Source: an uncultured beta proteobacterium
GTDB lineage: Bacteria; Pseudomonadota; Gammaproteobacteria; Burkholderiales; Rhodocyclaceae
DNA length: 64,000 nt
Assembly (NCBI GenBank): GCA_903886975.1
Contig: CAISOB010000064.1
Location: 87,666-151,665, forward strand
Direction of reading: 5' to 3'
Below are positions 24,777-35,500 of this stretch, one piece after another (within the stretch, counting starts at the first letter, position 1; every line of letters starts with the position of its first letter). A model generated the notes under the pieces. The model saw only the letters and a program-made list of their open reading frames with translations, had not been told where the DNA came from and did no database searches. The position numbers and the translations under genes were made by a program.

Positions 24777-26521
24777 AGCGAGAACTGATTCTGCTGGCGG
24801 TACTGCTCTTTGCAGGATGTGCGACACATCAGAACGATCCGGGAGCCACCTTTGACCGCATCGGGCGGGAACTGCAAGGCGCCATTGCGGCCAAACCGAA
24901 AACGGGTGACGAAGCCCTCAATCAAGCGATGGTTCCGCCCTTGCAGCTTGATCTTCCGGATTCGGCCAAGAGCGTCGAGCCGCGTTTCGATCTGGCCGTG
25001 AGCAATGCACCGGCCAGCCAGGTCTTCATGGCGCTGGTCAGCGGGACGCGCTACAGCATGCTGATCACCCCTGACGTGTCCGGCAGCATTACGGTTAACC
25101 TGAAGAACGTAACCGTGCGCGAGGCGCTGGAAAGCCTGCGCGATCTCTACGGCTATGAGTTCAGGTTTCAGGGGACGCGCATCTACATCCAGCCCAATAC
25201 CATGCAGACCAGAGTCTTCCGGATCAATTATCTGGACGGGAAGCGCAAGGGCGAATCCGAAGTGCGGGTCACTTCCAATTCCATGACCTCAAGTTCGCCC
25301 TCAAACACCGGCACCACGGGTGCGCTGCCAACGCCTTCTGCTCCGGGCTCCACCGGCGGCGTCGTCTCGGGTCCGCCGAGCAGCAAGATTTCGACCACCA
25401 CCAACAGCGATTTCTGGCACGATCTGAACAGCGCCCTCACCAGCATTGTCGGCACGCAGGATGGACGCGCGGTAATCGTCAACCCGGGTCCCGGCGTGGT
25501 GTTGGTCAAAGCGTTTCCGGCAGACCTTCGCGCGGTCGAGAATTATTTGCGAATCACCCAGCTGATCGTCGAACGGCAGGTGATGCTCGAAGCCAAGATC
25601 CTCGAAGTTGCGCTCAATGAAGAATTCCAAGCGGGCGTGAACTGGAATCAGTTTGCCGGATCGAACAACCGCCTTGCCTACGGCGTCGTGCAGCCCGGAA
25701 CCATTTTGAACACAAATAACAGTGCCGGCCTCGATAGTTCGGGGATTATCCAGAGAGGGGCGGGCGCAAATATCGGACAGAACGTCGGGGTAGTGGCCGG
25801 CGCCGGGGGGCTTGCTGTAGCAAGCGCGCTGGGCAAAGGCTTCTTCGGGCTGGCTTTTCAAAGCGCTAACTTTTCGGCGCTGCTCAATTTCCTCGAGACG
25901 CAGGGAAATGTTCAGGTGCTTTCGAGTCCGCGAATCGCCAGCATCAACAACCAGCAGGCGGTGCTCAAGGTCGGTACCGACGATTTCTTCGTGACCAACG
26001 TGAGCTCGACCGTCACGTCGACCGGAACCAGTAATGTAACGACGCCGTCGATTACTCTGCAGCCTTTCTTTTCCGGGATCGCCCTGGATGTCACGCCGCA
26101 GATCGACGACGAAAACAATATCGTCCTGCACGTTCATCCGTCGATTAGCGTGGTTACGGCGAAACAGACGGTTATCGACCTCGGAACCCTCGGCACATTC
26201 ACCCTGCCGTTGGCCAGCAGTGCGGTCAACGAGACCGATAGCATCGTGCGCGTGCAGGACGGCAACATCGTCGCCATCGGCGGCCTGATGAAGCAGGAGC
26301 AGGCGTCGGACTCCAATGGCTTGCCGGGGACGACTTCATCCTCTGGCTGGGGTTTGCTGTTCGGGGCGCGCAACAGCTACCTGCGCAAACATGAACTGGT
26401 GATTTTGATCAAGCCGACGATCATTCACAATGAATCGAGTTGGAATGACGATCTGATCGAAACGCAGAGTCGTACGCAGCAACTCGACCCGCGTCTGGCA
26501 CGGCCGCAGGCAAGCCAGTGA
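24773..26521 (+). CDS. mshL: MshL outer-membrane secretin
   Basis: A 582-residue lipoprotein secretin forming the outer-membrane pore for the pilus. Lipobox LFAGC puts the lipidated Cys at 16. STN and N-domains run over about 75-260, with a Ser/Thr/Pro/Gly-rich linker near 155-200. The secretin domain (about 370-560) contains VLSSPRIASINNQQAVLKVG, ITLQPFFSGIALDVTPQI and VNETDSIVRVQDGNIVAIGG, and ends with the HELVILIKPTII motif. Family-typical length. It overlaps mshK by 4 bp; mshM follows after 25 bp. Confidence 0.94.
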   Translation: MKRELILLAVLLFAGCATHQNDPGATFDRIGRELQGAIAAKPKTGDEALNQAMVPPLQLDLPDSAKSVEPRFDLAVSNAPASQVFMALVSGTRYSMLITPDVSGSITVNLKNVTVREALESLRDLYGYEFRFQGTRIYIQPNTMQTRVFRINYLDGKRKGESEVRVTSNSMTSSSPSNTGTTGALPTPSAPGSTGGVVSGPPSSKISTTTNSDFWHDLNSALTSIVGTQDGRAVIVNPGPGVVLVKAFPADLRAVENYLRITQLIVERQVMLEAKILEVALNEEFQAGVNWNQFAGSNNRLAYGVVQPGTILNTNNSAGLDSSGIIQRGAGANIGQNVGVVAGAGGLAVASALGKGFFGLAFQSANFSALLNFLETQGNVQVLSSPRIASINNQQAVLKVGTDDFFVTNVSSTVTSTGTSNVTTPSITLQPFFSGIALDVTPQIDDENNIVLHVHPSISVVTAKQTVIDLGTLGTFTLPLASSAVNETDSIVRVQDGNIVAIGGLMKQEQASDSNGLPGTTSSSGWGLLFGARNSYLRKHELVILIKPTIIHNESSWNDDLIETQSRTQQLDPRLARPQASQ

Positions 26522-26546
26522 TGAAGTTATCGCTGCGGAGCTGGCG

Positions 26547-27380
26547 TTGTATCTGAAACATTTCGGTCTCACCGAGCTGCCTTTCGGTATCACCCCGGAC
26601 ACCAGTTTCGCCTATTTGGTCCAGGATCATCAGGAAGCGCTCAATACCCTGCTCCTGGCGCTCAACGAAGGGGAGGGCTTCGTCAAGATCAGTGGCGAAG
26701 TCGGCACCGGAAAGACCTTACTTTGCCGACGCTTATTGCAGGTGCTTGGCGATGGTTGGGTAACCGCGTATTTGCCCAACCCGAATCTCGACGCGAAGAC
26801 CCTCTTCCTGGCCCTTGCCGAGGAACTGGACATCCCGGATGCTGCTGGTCTTGATCAGTTCCATTTGATACGACGCATCAACCATGTGCTGCTTGACTAT
26901 GCACAGGCAAAGAAGCGGGTCGTCGTGTGCATTGACGAGGCACAGGCGATGCCGGTTGAAACCCTCGAAGCATTGCGCCTGCTTTCAAACCTGGAAACCG
27001 AGAAGTGCAAACTCGTGCAGATCGTCCTTTTCGGTCAGCCGGAACTCGATCAGAAACTGCACCGTCCGGAAGTGCGCCAGTTGCTGCAGCGCATCGCTTT
27101 TCACTACCGACTGGGTGGCCTGAAGAAGAGCGAAGTCGGAAACTATGTAGCGCACCGCCTGCGCGTCGCCGGATACCGGGGAGATGGCCTGTTCACAGCG
27201 GCAGCACTGCGTGCGCTGCATCGAGCCAGTGGCGGAACGCCCCGCTTGATCAACATTCTGGCGCATAAATCGCTGATGTCGGTTTTTGGCGAGGGACGTC
27301 AAACCGCCAAGGTGCGTCACGTCAGACTGGCGCGCAAGGATACCGAAGGCGCGCGCCACGTCGGGTGGTTGTGGGGATGA
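26547..27380 (+). CDS. mshM: MshM, ExeA-type AAA ATPase
   Basis: A 277-residue ATPase of the ExeA/MshM group, which helps place or assemble the secretin through the cell wall. Motifs: YLKHFGLTELPFGITPDTSF at the start (the classic ExeA opening), Walker A GEVGTGKTLL, Walker B VVVCIDEAQ, sensor region IVLFGQPELDQKL, and ASGGTPRLINILAHKSL. No membrane segment or C-terminal peptidoglycan-binding domain is present, as in MshM. Translation starts at the TTG at 26547, with GGAG 6 bp upstream; no ATG fits. Confidence 0.92.
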   Translation: MYLKHFGLTELPFGITPDTSFAYLVQDHQEALNTLLLALNEGEGFVKISGEVGTGKTLLCRRLLQVLGDGWVTAYLPNPNLDAKTLFLALAEELDIPDAAGLDQFHLIRRINHVLLDYAQAKKRVVVCIDEAQAMPVETLEALRLLSNLETEKCKLVQIVLFGQPELDQKLHRPEVRQLLQRIAFHYRLGGLKKSEVGNYVAHRLRVAGYRGDGLFTAAALRALHRASGGTPRLINILAHKSLMSVFGEGRQTAKVRHVRLARKDTEGARHVGWLWG

Positions 27381-27398
27381 GCATGTGATGAGGTGGTC

Positions 27399-28598
27399 AT
27401 GAGTCTGATCAACCAGATGCTGCAGGATCTTGACGCGCGAAGGGCCGCGCATGGCGTCGATACCAATCTGCCGAATGACGTGCGTCCTTTGCCCAAGCCT
27501 CAGGCTTCACGCTTCCCGCTCGTTTTGGCAGGCGTGCTGCTCACCGTTCTGGCCGGCGGATTCGCGGCCTATCATTGGGAGATTCAACGGCAAACTGTGT
27601 CTGTGCCCCTAGCGATTGAAAAGGCCGCCGATACGCCGGCGCCGCAATCCACCACGGCACCGCCCACGGCCGAACCGGAGCACAGCGCGCAGCCTGATTT
27701 GCCTCGCGCAGCGCAAGAAGCACCGGCCGTTTTATCCTTGGACAAGATCGACGGCAGTCTGCGTATGGCAGATTTCATCAAGCCGCCGGCGGCAGAGAAG
27801 GACGATACGAAGTCTGCTGGTTCTGCTTTGCCACCCGCGGTGGCCTCACGCGCGACCGCTGTTTCTTCGCAGCGGCCGGTGCTTGCCGAAACGAAATCCG
27901 CTGATCAGCGCAGTAAGAAAGAAGCAGCAGAACGACAGTCCACACCGCCCGGTGCTATGGCGCAAGAAACGGCGGGACGATCGACCAAGACGCCCATGAT
28001 CGAAAGAACCGATTCCGTCGGAACACCGCGCGATCGTGCCGAAAGCGAATACCGCAAGGCCATCGCCGCAGTCAACCTGGGTCGGGTTGCAGAAGCCATG
28101 GAAGGTTTGCGTAACGCCCTGCGTCAGGACGACATGCATGTCGCTGCCAGGCAATTGCTGGTCAAGTTGTTACTTGAAGCCAAGCAGCCGGATGAAGCGG
28201 TTCAGGTGCTTCATGACGGCTTGCAAGGGCAACCGATGCAAATTGGCTGGGCAATGAGCCTAGCCCGTTTGCAGCTCGAACGCGGCGACATTGCGGCGGC
28301 TTGGCAGACACTTGATGCGTCCCTGCCCGCTGCCGGCCGCAACGCCGATTATCAGGGTTTTGCGGCGCACGTTCTGCAACGGCTCGGGCGCAACCATGAG
28401 TCTGCCGAATACTATCTGGCCGCAACCCGGCTCTCGCCCGGAGAAGGGCGCTGGTGGCTGGGCCTGGGCTTGGCACGTGAAGCCGAAGGACGCCCCGCCG
28501 AAGCGCGTGAGGCTCTTCTCCGCGCCAAGGCAAGCGGAACTCTGGCCGCCGAACTCGCATCGCTGGTCGACCAGAAGCTCGGCAAGTTGACCAATTAG
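27399..28598 (+). CDS. mshN: MshN, membrane-anchored TPR protein
   Basis: A 399-residue bitopic protein. It begins MSLINQMLQDLDARRA, the typical MshN start, followed by a membrane segment (about 40-60; FPLVLAGVLLTVLAGGFAAY), a long Pro/Ala/Lys-rich linker (about 70-205) and C-terminal TPR-like repeats (about 210-395; AESEYRKAIAAVNLGRVAEA, ARQLLVKLLLEAKQPDEAVQ). Role: part of the MSHA assembly machinery, exact function unproven. The ATG at 27399 is used; a GTG two codons earlier is open. It closes the second half of the locus; 158 bp without recognisable signals follow. Confidence 0.87.
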   Translation: MSLINQMLQDLDARRAAHGVDTNLPNDVRPLPKPQASRFPLVLAGVLLTVLAGGFAAYHWEIQRQTVSVPLAIEKAADTPAPQSTTAPPTAEPEHSAQPDLPRAAQEAPAVLSLDKIDGSLRMADFIKPPAAEKDDTKSAGSALPPAVASRATAVSSQRPVLAETKSADQRSKKEAAERQSTPPGAMAQETAGRSTKTPMIERTDSVGTPRDRAESEYRKAIAAVNLGRVAEAMEGLRNALRQDDMHVAARQLLVKLLLEAKQPDEAVQVLHDGLQGQPMQIGWAMSLARLQLERGDIAAAWQTLDASLPAAGRNADYQGFAAHVLQRLGRNHESAEYYLAATRLSPGEGRWWLGLGLAREAEGRPAEAREALLRAKASGTLAAELASLVDQKLGKLTN

Positions 28599-28756
28599 CC
28601 GCTCCGATTCCGCGCAAAAGCAAGAGCCCCGATCCGCCGATCAAACAGCCGATCCCCACGTCCAACGACAAGCGAGTCTGACCGCGGCGAGGCGATATCC
28701 AGCAATGCCGTGGCTGCTGCTAGAATCGTTGCTTTCCGAACCAGACAAGAAGAGCC

Positions 28757-30268
28757 ATGCACCCGGATTATCTCGAAAAGATCCTCAATGCGCAGGTCTA
28801 CGATGTGGCCATCGAGACGCCGCTGGATATTGCGCCCAACCTTTCGGCGCGCATCGGCAACCCGATACTGCTCAAGCGCGAGGACATGCAGCCGGTATTC
28901 TCGTTCAAGCTGCGCGGGGCGTATAACAAGATCGCCCGGCTCTCGCCCGAGCGCCTGAACCGCGGTGTCATTTGCGCTTCGGCCGGAAACCACGCGCAAG
29001 GTGTCGCGCTGTCGGCGGCCAAGATCGGTTGCCGCGCGGTGATCGTGATGCCGACGACGACGCCGGCGATCAAGGTCGACGCGGTGCGAAGCCGCGGCGG
29101 CGAAGTCGTACTGTTCGGCGACTCCTACGACGAATCCTACGGGCACGCTGTCGAGCTCGAAAAAGCCGAGAAGCTCACTTTTGTTCATCCTTTCGACGAT
29201 CCGGAAGTCATCGCCGGACAGGGAACGATAGGTCTGGAAATCCTGCGCCAGCACACCAAGCCGATCCACGCCGTCTTTTGCGCGGTCGGCGGCGGTGGCT
29301 TGATTTCGGGTGTCGCGGCGTGCATCAAGCGGCTGCGGCCGGAAACGAAAATCATCGGCGTCGAGGCTGTCGACGCCGACGCCATGACGCGATCGCTGCA
29401 TGCCGGCAAGCGCGTTCGCCTCGAGCACGTCGGCCTGTTCGCCGACGGCGCGGCCGTGAAATATGTCGGTGAAGAGACCTTCCGGCTGTGCCAGCAGTAC
29501 GTCGATGAAATGGTGCTCGTCGACACCGACGCCATTTGCGCGGCGATCAAGGATGTGTTCGAAGACACGCGCGCCGTGCTCGAACCGGCCGGGGCGATGG
29601 CCGTGGCGGGCGCCAAGGCGTATGCGGCGCGGCACAAACTGAAGGGCAGGACGCTGATCGCCGTGGCCTCGGGCGCCAACATGAATTTCGATCGTCTGCG
29701 CTTTGTCGCCGAGCGCGCCGAGGTCGGCGAGCAGCGCGAGGCGGTGCTCGCCGTGACCCTGCCCGAGCAGCCGGGCGCCTACAAGAAATTCCTCTCACTG
29801 ATCGGCGTGCGCAACATCACCGAATTCAACTACCGCTATAACGACCAGCAGGATGCGCATGTTTTTGTCGGCATCCAGGTCGCCTCGCGCGGCGAATCGC
29901 TGAAACTTGTCGAGCTCTTGCGCAAGCATGGCTACGCCACCCTCGATCTGACCGATGACGAAATGGCCAAGGGTCATATCCGTCACCTCGTCGGCGGTCA
30001 CTCGGCGAACGTCGACGATGAGCTCATCTATCGCTTCGAATTCCCCGAGCGGCCGGGCGCTCTGATGAACTTTCTTAATCAGATGAGCGCCAGCTGGAAC
30101 ATCAGCCTCTTTCACTATCGCAACCACGGCGCCGATTACGGCCGCGTCCTGGTCGGCATGCAGGTGCCGGACGCCGAGATGGAAGAATTCGAAGCCTTTT
30201 TGAAGAAGCTCGGGTACTCGCACTGGAACGAGACCGACAATCCGGCGTACAGGCTGTTCCTGGCTTGA
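28757..30268 (+). CDS. ilvA: Threonine dehydratase, biosynthetic
   Basis: A 503-residue PLP enzyme that deaminates L-threonine to 2-oxobutanoate, the first step to isoleucine. The PLP lysine lies in [11 protein letters not shown], the Gly-rich phosphate loop is VGGGGLISG, and [13 protein letters not shown] is conserved. Two regulatory ACT-like domains (about 325-410 and 420-500; [20 protein letters not shown] and [15 protein letters not shown]) mark the isoleucine-inhibited biosynthetic form; the catabolic TdcB form lacks them. Family-typical length. A purine-rich AAGAAGAG precedes the ATG. The next gene starts 28 bp downstream. Confidence 0.96.
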   Translation: MHPDYLEKILNAQVYDVAIETPLDIAPNLSARIGNPILLKREDMQPVFSFKLRGAYNKIARLSPERLNRGVICASAGNHAQGVALSAAKIGCRAVIVMPTTTPAIKVDAVRSRGGEVVLFGDSYDESYGHAVELEKAEKLTFVHPFDDPEVIAGQGTIGLEILRQHTKPIHAVFCAVGGGGLISGVAACIKRLRPETKIIGVEAVDADAMTRSLHAGKRVRLEHVGLFADGAAVKYVGEETFRLCQQYVDEMVLVDTDAICAAIKDVFEDTRAVLEPAGAMAVAGAKAYAARHKLKGRTLIAVASGANMNFDRLRFVAERAEVGEQREAVLAVTLPEQPGAYKKFLSLIGVRNITEFNYRYNDQQDAHVFVGIQVASRGESLKLVELLRKHGYATLDLTDDEMAKGHIRHLVGGHSANVDDELIYRFEFPERPGALMNFLNQMSASWNISLFHYRNHGADYGRVLVGMQVPDAEMEEFEAFLKKLGYSHWNETDNPAYRLFLA

Positions 30269-30296
30269 CGCGCAACCAAGGGCGCAAGGAGAGCAC

Positions 30297-31229
30297 ATGA
30301 AAATCGCCAGCAACGTCACCGAACTGATCGGCAATACCCCCCTGGTCCGGCTCAATCGCCTGGCCGCCGGCATCGCAGGCACGATTGCCGTCAAGCTCGA
30401 GTTCTACAACCCGGCGCACAGCGTCAAGGATCGCATCGCCCTGGCCATGCTCGATGCCGCGCAGAGCGCGGGGCTGATCGCCGCGGACACCATTGTGCTC
30501 GAACCGACTTCAGGCAATACCGGAATCGGCTTGGCCATGGTCTGCGCGGCGCGCGGCATCAAGTGCTGCTTCACCATGCCCGAGACGATGAGCCGCGAGC
30601 GCCGTCTACTGCTTAAGGCTTACGGTGCCGAACTGGTGCTCACGCCGGGGCCGGACGGCATGGGCGGCGCCATTCGGCGCGCCATCGAGATGGCGGCCGC
30701 CGACAAACGCTATTTCATCCCGCAGCAGTTCGAGAACTCGGCCAATCCGGCGATACACCGCGCGACGACCGCCGAGGAGATCTGGCGCGACAGCGACGGG
30801 AAGGTCGATATCTTCGTTTCCGGCGTCGGCACCGGCGGCACGATCACGGGCGTTGGCGAAGTGCTCAAGGCACGCAAGCCGGGCGTACAGATCATTGCCG
30901 TCGAGCCCGACGCTTCGCCCGTACTCTCCGGCGGCGCGAAAGGGCCGCACCCGATCCAGGGGATAGGCGCCGGCTTTGTGCCCAAGGTGCTCAACACCGC
31001 GATCTATGATGAAGTCGTGCGCGTCAAGGCCGACGACGCTTTCGCCATCGCCCGGCGCATGGCGACCGAAGAAGGCCTGCTCGTCGGCATCTCGTCGGGC
31101 GCGGCGGTGTGGGCCGCCTTGCAGGTCGCGCGCCGGCCGCAGAACGCCGGCAAGTTGAGCGTGGTGATTATTCCGTCTTTCGGCGAACGTTATCTGTCTA
31201 CACCGCTGTATGCCAATTTGGAGGTTTGA
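30297..31229 (+). CDS. cysK: O-acetylserine sulfhydrylase (cysteine synthase)
   Basis: A 310-residue PLP enzyme making cysteine from O-acetylserine and sulfide. The PLP lysine is Lys44 in [13 protein letters not shown]. The substrate loop is [12 protein letters not shown], the phosphate loop is [12 protein letters not shown], and [16 protein letters not shown] is the CysK-type motif that receives the CysE C-terminus. [11 protein letters not shown] is near the end. The motifs favour CysK over CysM. It follows ilvA closely with an AAGGAG ribosome site. Confidence 0.93.
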   Translation: MKIASNVTELIGNTPLVRLNRLAAGIAGTIAVKLEFYNPAHSVKDRIALAMLDAAQSAGLIAADTIVLEPTSGNTGIGLAMVCAARGIKCCFTMPETMSRERRLLLKAYGAELVLTPGPDGMGGAIRRAIEMAAADKRYFIPQQFENSANPAIHRATTAEEIWRDSDGKVDIFVSGVGTGGTITGVGEVLKARKPGVQIIAVEPDASPVLSGGAKGPHPIQGIGAGFVPKVLNTAIYDEVVRVKADDAFAIARRMATEEGLLVGISSGAAVWAALQVARRPQNAGKLSVVIIPSFGERYLSTPLYANLEV

Positions 31230-31362
31230 GCGCCGTACTACGCGGATGCCGGAGAAGGCCACCGTTACTTGCAGCCAGCCCGATGCCTGACCTCAAGTTC
31301 CGGTCTTTTGCGCCGTTGACAGCGTGTCCTGTTGCTTCCCTCATTAAGTTAGAAAAGTGATC

Positions 31363-32514
31363 ATGCCGACTGCGTCACATTTTGATTTCGAGCGCGTGAT
31401 TAATCGCCGCAGCGGCGATTCGCTGAAGTGGAACAAATACCCAGGCCGCGACGTGCTGCCCTTGTGGGTCGCCGACATGGATTTCGCCGCGCCGCCGGCG
31501 ATCATCGCCGCGCTGGGGGAGCGTGTCGCCCAGGGCTGTTTCGGTTACCCCGTGCCGTGGCCGGCGCTGACCGAGAGCGTGCTCGCTTACCTCCAGCGCG
31601 AATACGCTTGGCATGTGGCACCCGAATGGCTAGTCTGGCTGCCTGGGTTGGTCTGCGGCATCAACGTCGCGTGCCGCGCCATAGACGGCGGCGTGCTGAC
31701 TGCGACTCCGGTATATCCGCCGTTCCTGTCTGCGCCGGCGCTGTGCGGGCGTGATCTCGTCAAGGTTCCGCTACGCTTGTCCGGCGCGCGGTGGGGCTGG
31801 GACTTCGCCGCGCTGGAAGCGGGGGTGACCGCGGAGACCCGCCTGCTGCTCTTGTGTCACCCGCACAACCCGGTCGGACGCGCCTGGGATGCCGGCGAAC
31901 TTGCCGAGCTCGCGGCTTTCTGCAAGCGCCACGACCTCTTCGTCTGTTCCGATGAAATCCATTGCGGCCTGCTGCTCGACGCAGGCCGCCGGCATCTGCC
32001 GCTGGCGCTGCTCGACGCGGAGATAGCCAGCCGCTGCATCACGCTGATGGCGCCATCGAAAACCTTCAATATTCCCGGCCTCGGCTGTGCCTTCGCGGTT
32101 GTTTCCGAGCCTACGCTGCGGCGCCGCTTCTGTGCGGCGATGCGCGGCATCGTTCCGGACGTGAACGTGCTCGGCCTGACCGCAGCGCAGGCCGCTTACA
32201 CCGACTGCGAAGATTGGCGCCAGGCACTGCTCAGCGTGCTGCGCGGCAACCGTGATCGGGTGCAGGCGGTCGTCGGCGCGCTGCCAAGACTGGCGATGAC
32301 CCCGGTCGAAGCCACCTATCTCGCGTGGATAGACGCGCGCGGCCTGGGTGTCGCCGATCCGGCGAAGTTTTTTGAAGACGCCGGCGTGGGTCTGTCGAAC
32401 GGCGCCGATTTCGGCTTGCCCGGCTGGGTGCGGCTCAACTTTGGTTGCCCGCGCGCGACACTCGACGCCGCGCTCGAAAGAATGATTTCAGCCTGTTCAG
32501 CCGTTTCGCCATGA
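31363..32514 (+). CDS. patB: PatB/MalY-type aminotransferase (cystathionine beta-lyase)
   Basis: A 383-residue class I/II PLP-dependent enzyme of the MalY/PatB group, which cleaves C-S bonds in cystathionine and related thioethers. Motifs: FERVINRRSGDSLKWNKYPG then LPLWVADMDFAAPPAI at the start, CHPHNPVGRAW, SDEIHCGLL, and the PLP lysine in MAPSKTFNIPGLGCAF. I use the ATG at 31363; a GTG two codons upstream is open. Third PLP enzyme in a row after ilvA and cysK, consistent with sulfur amino acid metabolism. Its stop overlaps the next start (ATGA). Confidence 0.9.
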   Translation: MPTASHFDFERVINRRSGDSLKWNKYPGRDVLPLWVADMDFAAPPAIIAALGERVAQGCFGYPVPWPALTESVLAYLQREYAWHVAPEWLVWLPGLVCGINVACRAIDGGVLTATPVYPPFLSAPALCGRDLVKVPLRLSGARWGWDFAALEAGVTAETRLLLLCHPHNPVGRAWDAGELAELAAFCKRHDLFVCSDEIHCGLLLDAGRRHLPLALLDAEIASRCITLMAPSKTFNIPGLGCAFAVVSEPTLRRRFCAAMRGIVPDVNVLGLTAAQAAYTDCEDWRQALLSVLRGNRDRVQAVVGALPRLAMTPVEATYLAWIDARGLGVADPAKFFEDAGVGLSNGADFGLPGWVRLNFGCPRATLDAALERMISACSAVSP

Positions 32515-35500
32515 GGTATGGCGCACGCCCTGATGAATTTTTGGCTGCTGATCGCCGTGCACCGCTGCAAATGAGATTTTCCCGTCAATTGGGTCTGCAC
32601 CGCTTTTACCGCTGGGCCATCCTGCTCGCTGTCGGTGTGCTCGGGCTGCTGATCACCGCCTGGGTGAGCCGGTCGCTGTCGGAAAGCGAACAGGCGCGGA
32701 TGGCGCAGCGTTTCGAACTGGCCGCGCGAGCGCGAGTCGATGTGGTGATCACGCAGATGCGCCAGCCTTATGAGCATCTGGCAACCTTGCAGCGCTTGTT
32801 TGATAGCGTGGACCGCGTCGACTGGCCGGCTTTCGAGAAATTCACACGGCCGATGCTCAAGCAGGCGGGCGTGCGCAGCTACAACTGGTTCCCGCGCGTT
32901 GCGGCCGGCGATCGCCCGGCCTTCGAGCGAGAGGCACAGCAGTTGTGGGGCGCGCGCGTTACCATCGCCGAGCGCGACGGCGAAGGCAAGACCATTCCCG
33001 CTGGAGCGCGCAAGCGCTATTTTCCGCTGCTCTATTCGGTGCCCGAAGAGCTCGGACGCAAGAACCTCGGCTTCGACCTTTTGTCCTCTCCCGGGCGCGG
33101 TCAAATCATCGACCGGGCGATCGACAACGGCTTCGCGGCCGCCAGCGAAATCGGTCCGCTGCTCGTCGATGGCCAGCAAACCGATGCGATACTGCTGGTC
33201 GCGCCGGTTTATCGCGGCGACAAGACCTTGATGACGCGCGATGAACGGCGGGCAGCGGCCAGCGGCATCGTTGTCGCGCTGCTCAACGTCAAAGCGCTGT
33301 TCGCCGCAGCCAACAGCGGCACGCCGGAAGCGAGTTTCCGCGTGCGCTTGTTCGACCCGCGCAAAGCGCGGGAGAAACAGCTTATCGCTGTCTGGAATGA
33401 GCACGTTGCCGGCGACGTGCAAGCGGCAGGCGCCTCGCCAATGAGCTATTCGGAAGAATTCGAGTTGGCCGGCCATGTCTGGACGGTGCAAATCGAAGCC
33501 GCGCCGGTCTGGCTGGAGGACAACAACTTGGGCGGTTTGCGCCTCGTCATGCCGCTCGGCACCCTGGCGACCCTGCTGCTGCTCTACCTGCACACGCTGC
33601 TCGGGCGCAGCGCGGTCGCCGATACGCTCGAGGTAACGCACGAGGAGGATGTGCAGCAGCGGCGCGTAGCCGAGAATTGGGCCAACAAACTGCTGATGGC
33701 CGTCGACCAGAATCCGGCAACGGTCTATATCATCGACCTGGATCAGCGTATCGAGTACGTCAACGACAAGTTCGTCGAAACGACCGGCTACACGCGCGAG
33801 CAGGCGTTCGGCCAGAAAGCGCGCGAGCTGCTGCGGCCGCCGGGCGTCGATGAGACGATCTATCGCGACCTTTGGCAGACGGTCGAGGCCGGCAAGAGCT
33901 GGCGCGGCGAGGTGGAGACCCTGCGTCGCGACGGGACGGTGTGCTGGGACAGGATGCTCATGTCGCCGATCAAGGACCGCGACGGCGCGATCACCAGCTA
34001 CATGGCGATCAAGGACAATGTCAGCGAGCTGCGCGAAGTGATGCACCGCTTTCAGGAAAGCGAAAGCCGTTTCCTGGGCGCCATGTCGGTGATGGTCGAG
34101 GGCTTGGCGATCATTGCGCCGGACGGGACCTTCATTTTCGCCAATCGGGCGGCCAACGAATTCATGCGCGACCCCGCCGGCGGATTGCAAGGGCGTCGGC
34201 CGCAGGAAATTGCGCTTGAACGGCTACGCGAAGACGGGACGCCATGCCCGGTCGAGGAGACCCCGGCCCTGATCACGCTGCGCGAGGGGCGCGGCGTCTA
34301 TGGCGCGGTGCTCGGCTTTCGTTATGCGGACCGCACGATACGCTGGGTGGAAGTCAATACGACCTCGCTGCGCACCGGCCAGGACGACCGCTGGGGTGTG
34401 GTGATGACGCTCTCGGACATCACGGCGCGGCGGCGCGCCGAAGAGCAACTGAAGCTTGCTTTCGAGGCCATTAGATGCAGCGGCGAAGGCATCCTGGTGA
34501 CCGATAGCGAGCGGCGCATCCTTTCCGTCAATCCGGCTTTCGAAGCCGTCACCGGTTATACCGCCACGGAGCTGATCGGAAAGACGCCGGCCTTTGTCGC
34601 CTCGGCGCGCTGTGATGAGCGCTTTTACGGCGCCATGTACGAAGTCCTCGAGAGCACGGGCCACTGGCAGGGCGAAGTCTGGAACCAGCGCAAGGATGGT
34701 GAGGTTTATCCGGAGTGGCTCGGGGTATCGGCGGTACGCGGCGACGATGGTCGGCCGAAGAATTATGTCTACATCTTCTCCGACATGACTGAGCGCAAGG
34801 ATGCGCAGCAGCGCATCGAGTTTCTTGCGCACCACGATCCATTGACCGGTCTGCCCAACCGGCTGCTGCTGCGCGATCGTGTCGAGCAGGCACAGACACT
34901 GGCAAGCCGCCTGCAAAGCCGTGTCGCTCTGCTCTTCCTTGATCTTGACCATTTCAAAACGATCAACGATTCACTCGGCCACCCGGTCGGCGACGATTTG
35001 CTCAAGGCCGTCGTCGAGCGGTTGAAGAACTGTGTGCGCGAGTCCGACACGATCAGCCGGCAGGGCGGGGACGAGTTCATCATTCTGCTCAACGACGTGC
35101 GCGACAGCGAAGCGGTGGCGCGTGTCGCCGACAAGATTCAGCAGCGCATGGCCGAGCCCTTCGTACTCGGCAATCATTCGCTGAGCAGCACTTTCTCGAT
35201 CGGCATCGCGCTCTACCCGGATGACGGCGAGGACTTCGACAGCCTGCTGCAAAAGGCCGACACGGCGATGTATCACGCCAAGGAGTCCGGCCGCAACAAC
35301 CACCGCTTCTTCACCGCGCAAATGAACCTGCAGGTCGTCGAGCACATGACTCTGCAAACGCAGCTGCGGTTGGCAATCGAGAATCAGGAGTTCATCCTGC
35401 ATTACCAGCCCCAAATGGATCTCAGTGATGGCAAGATTTACGGCGTCGAGGCGCTGATCCGCTGGAACAGTCCGGAGAACGGCCTGGTCGATCCGGGCAA

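Noticed and set aside
32316..34190. 624-codon open frame antisense to the GGDEF-EAL gene
   Set aside because: The sense frame carries CHASE and PAS motifs throughout; the antisense frame matches nothing and results from codon bias.
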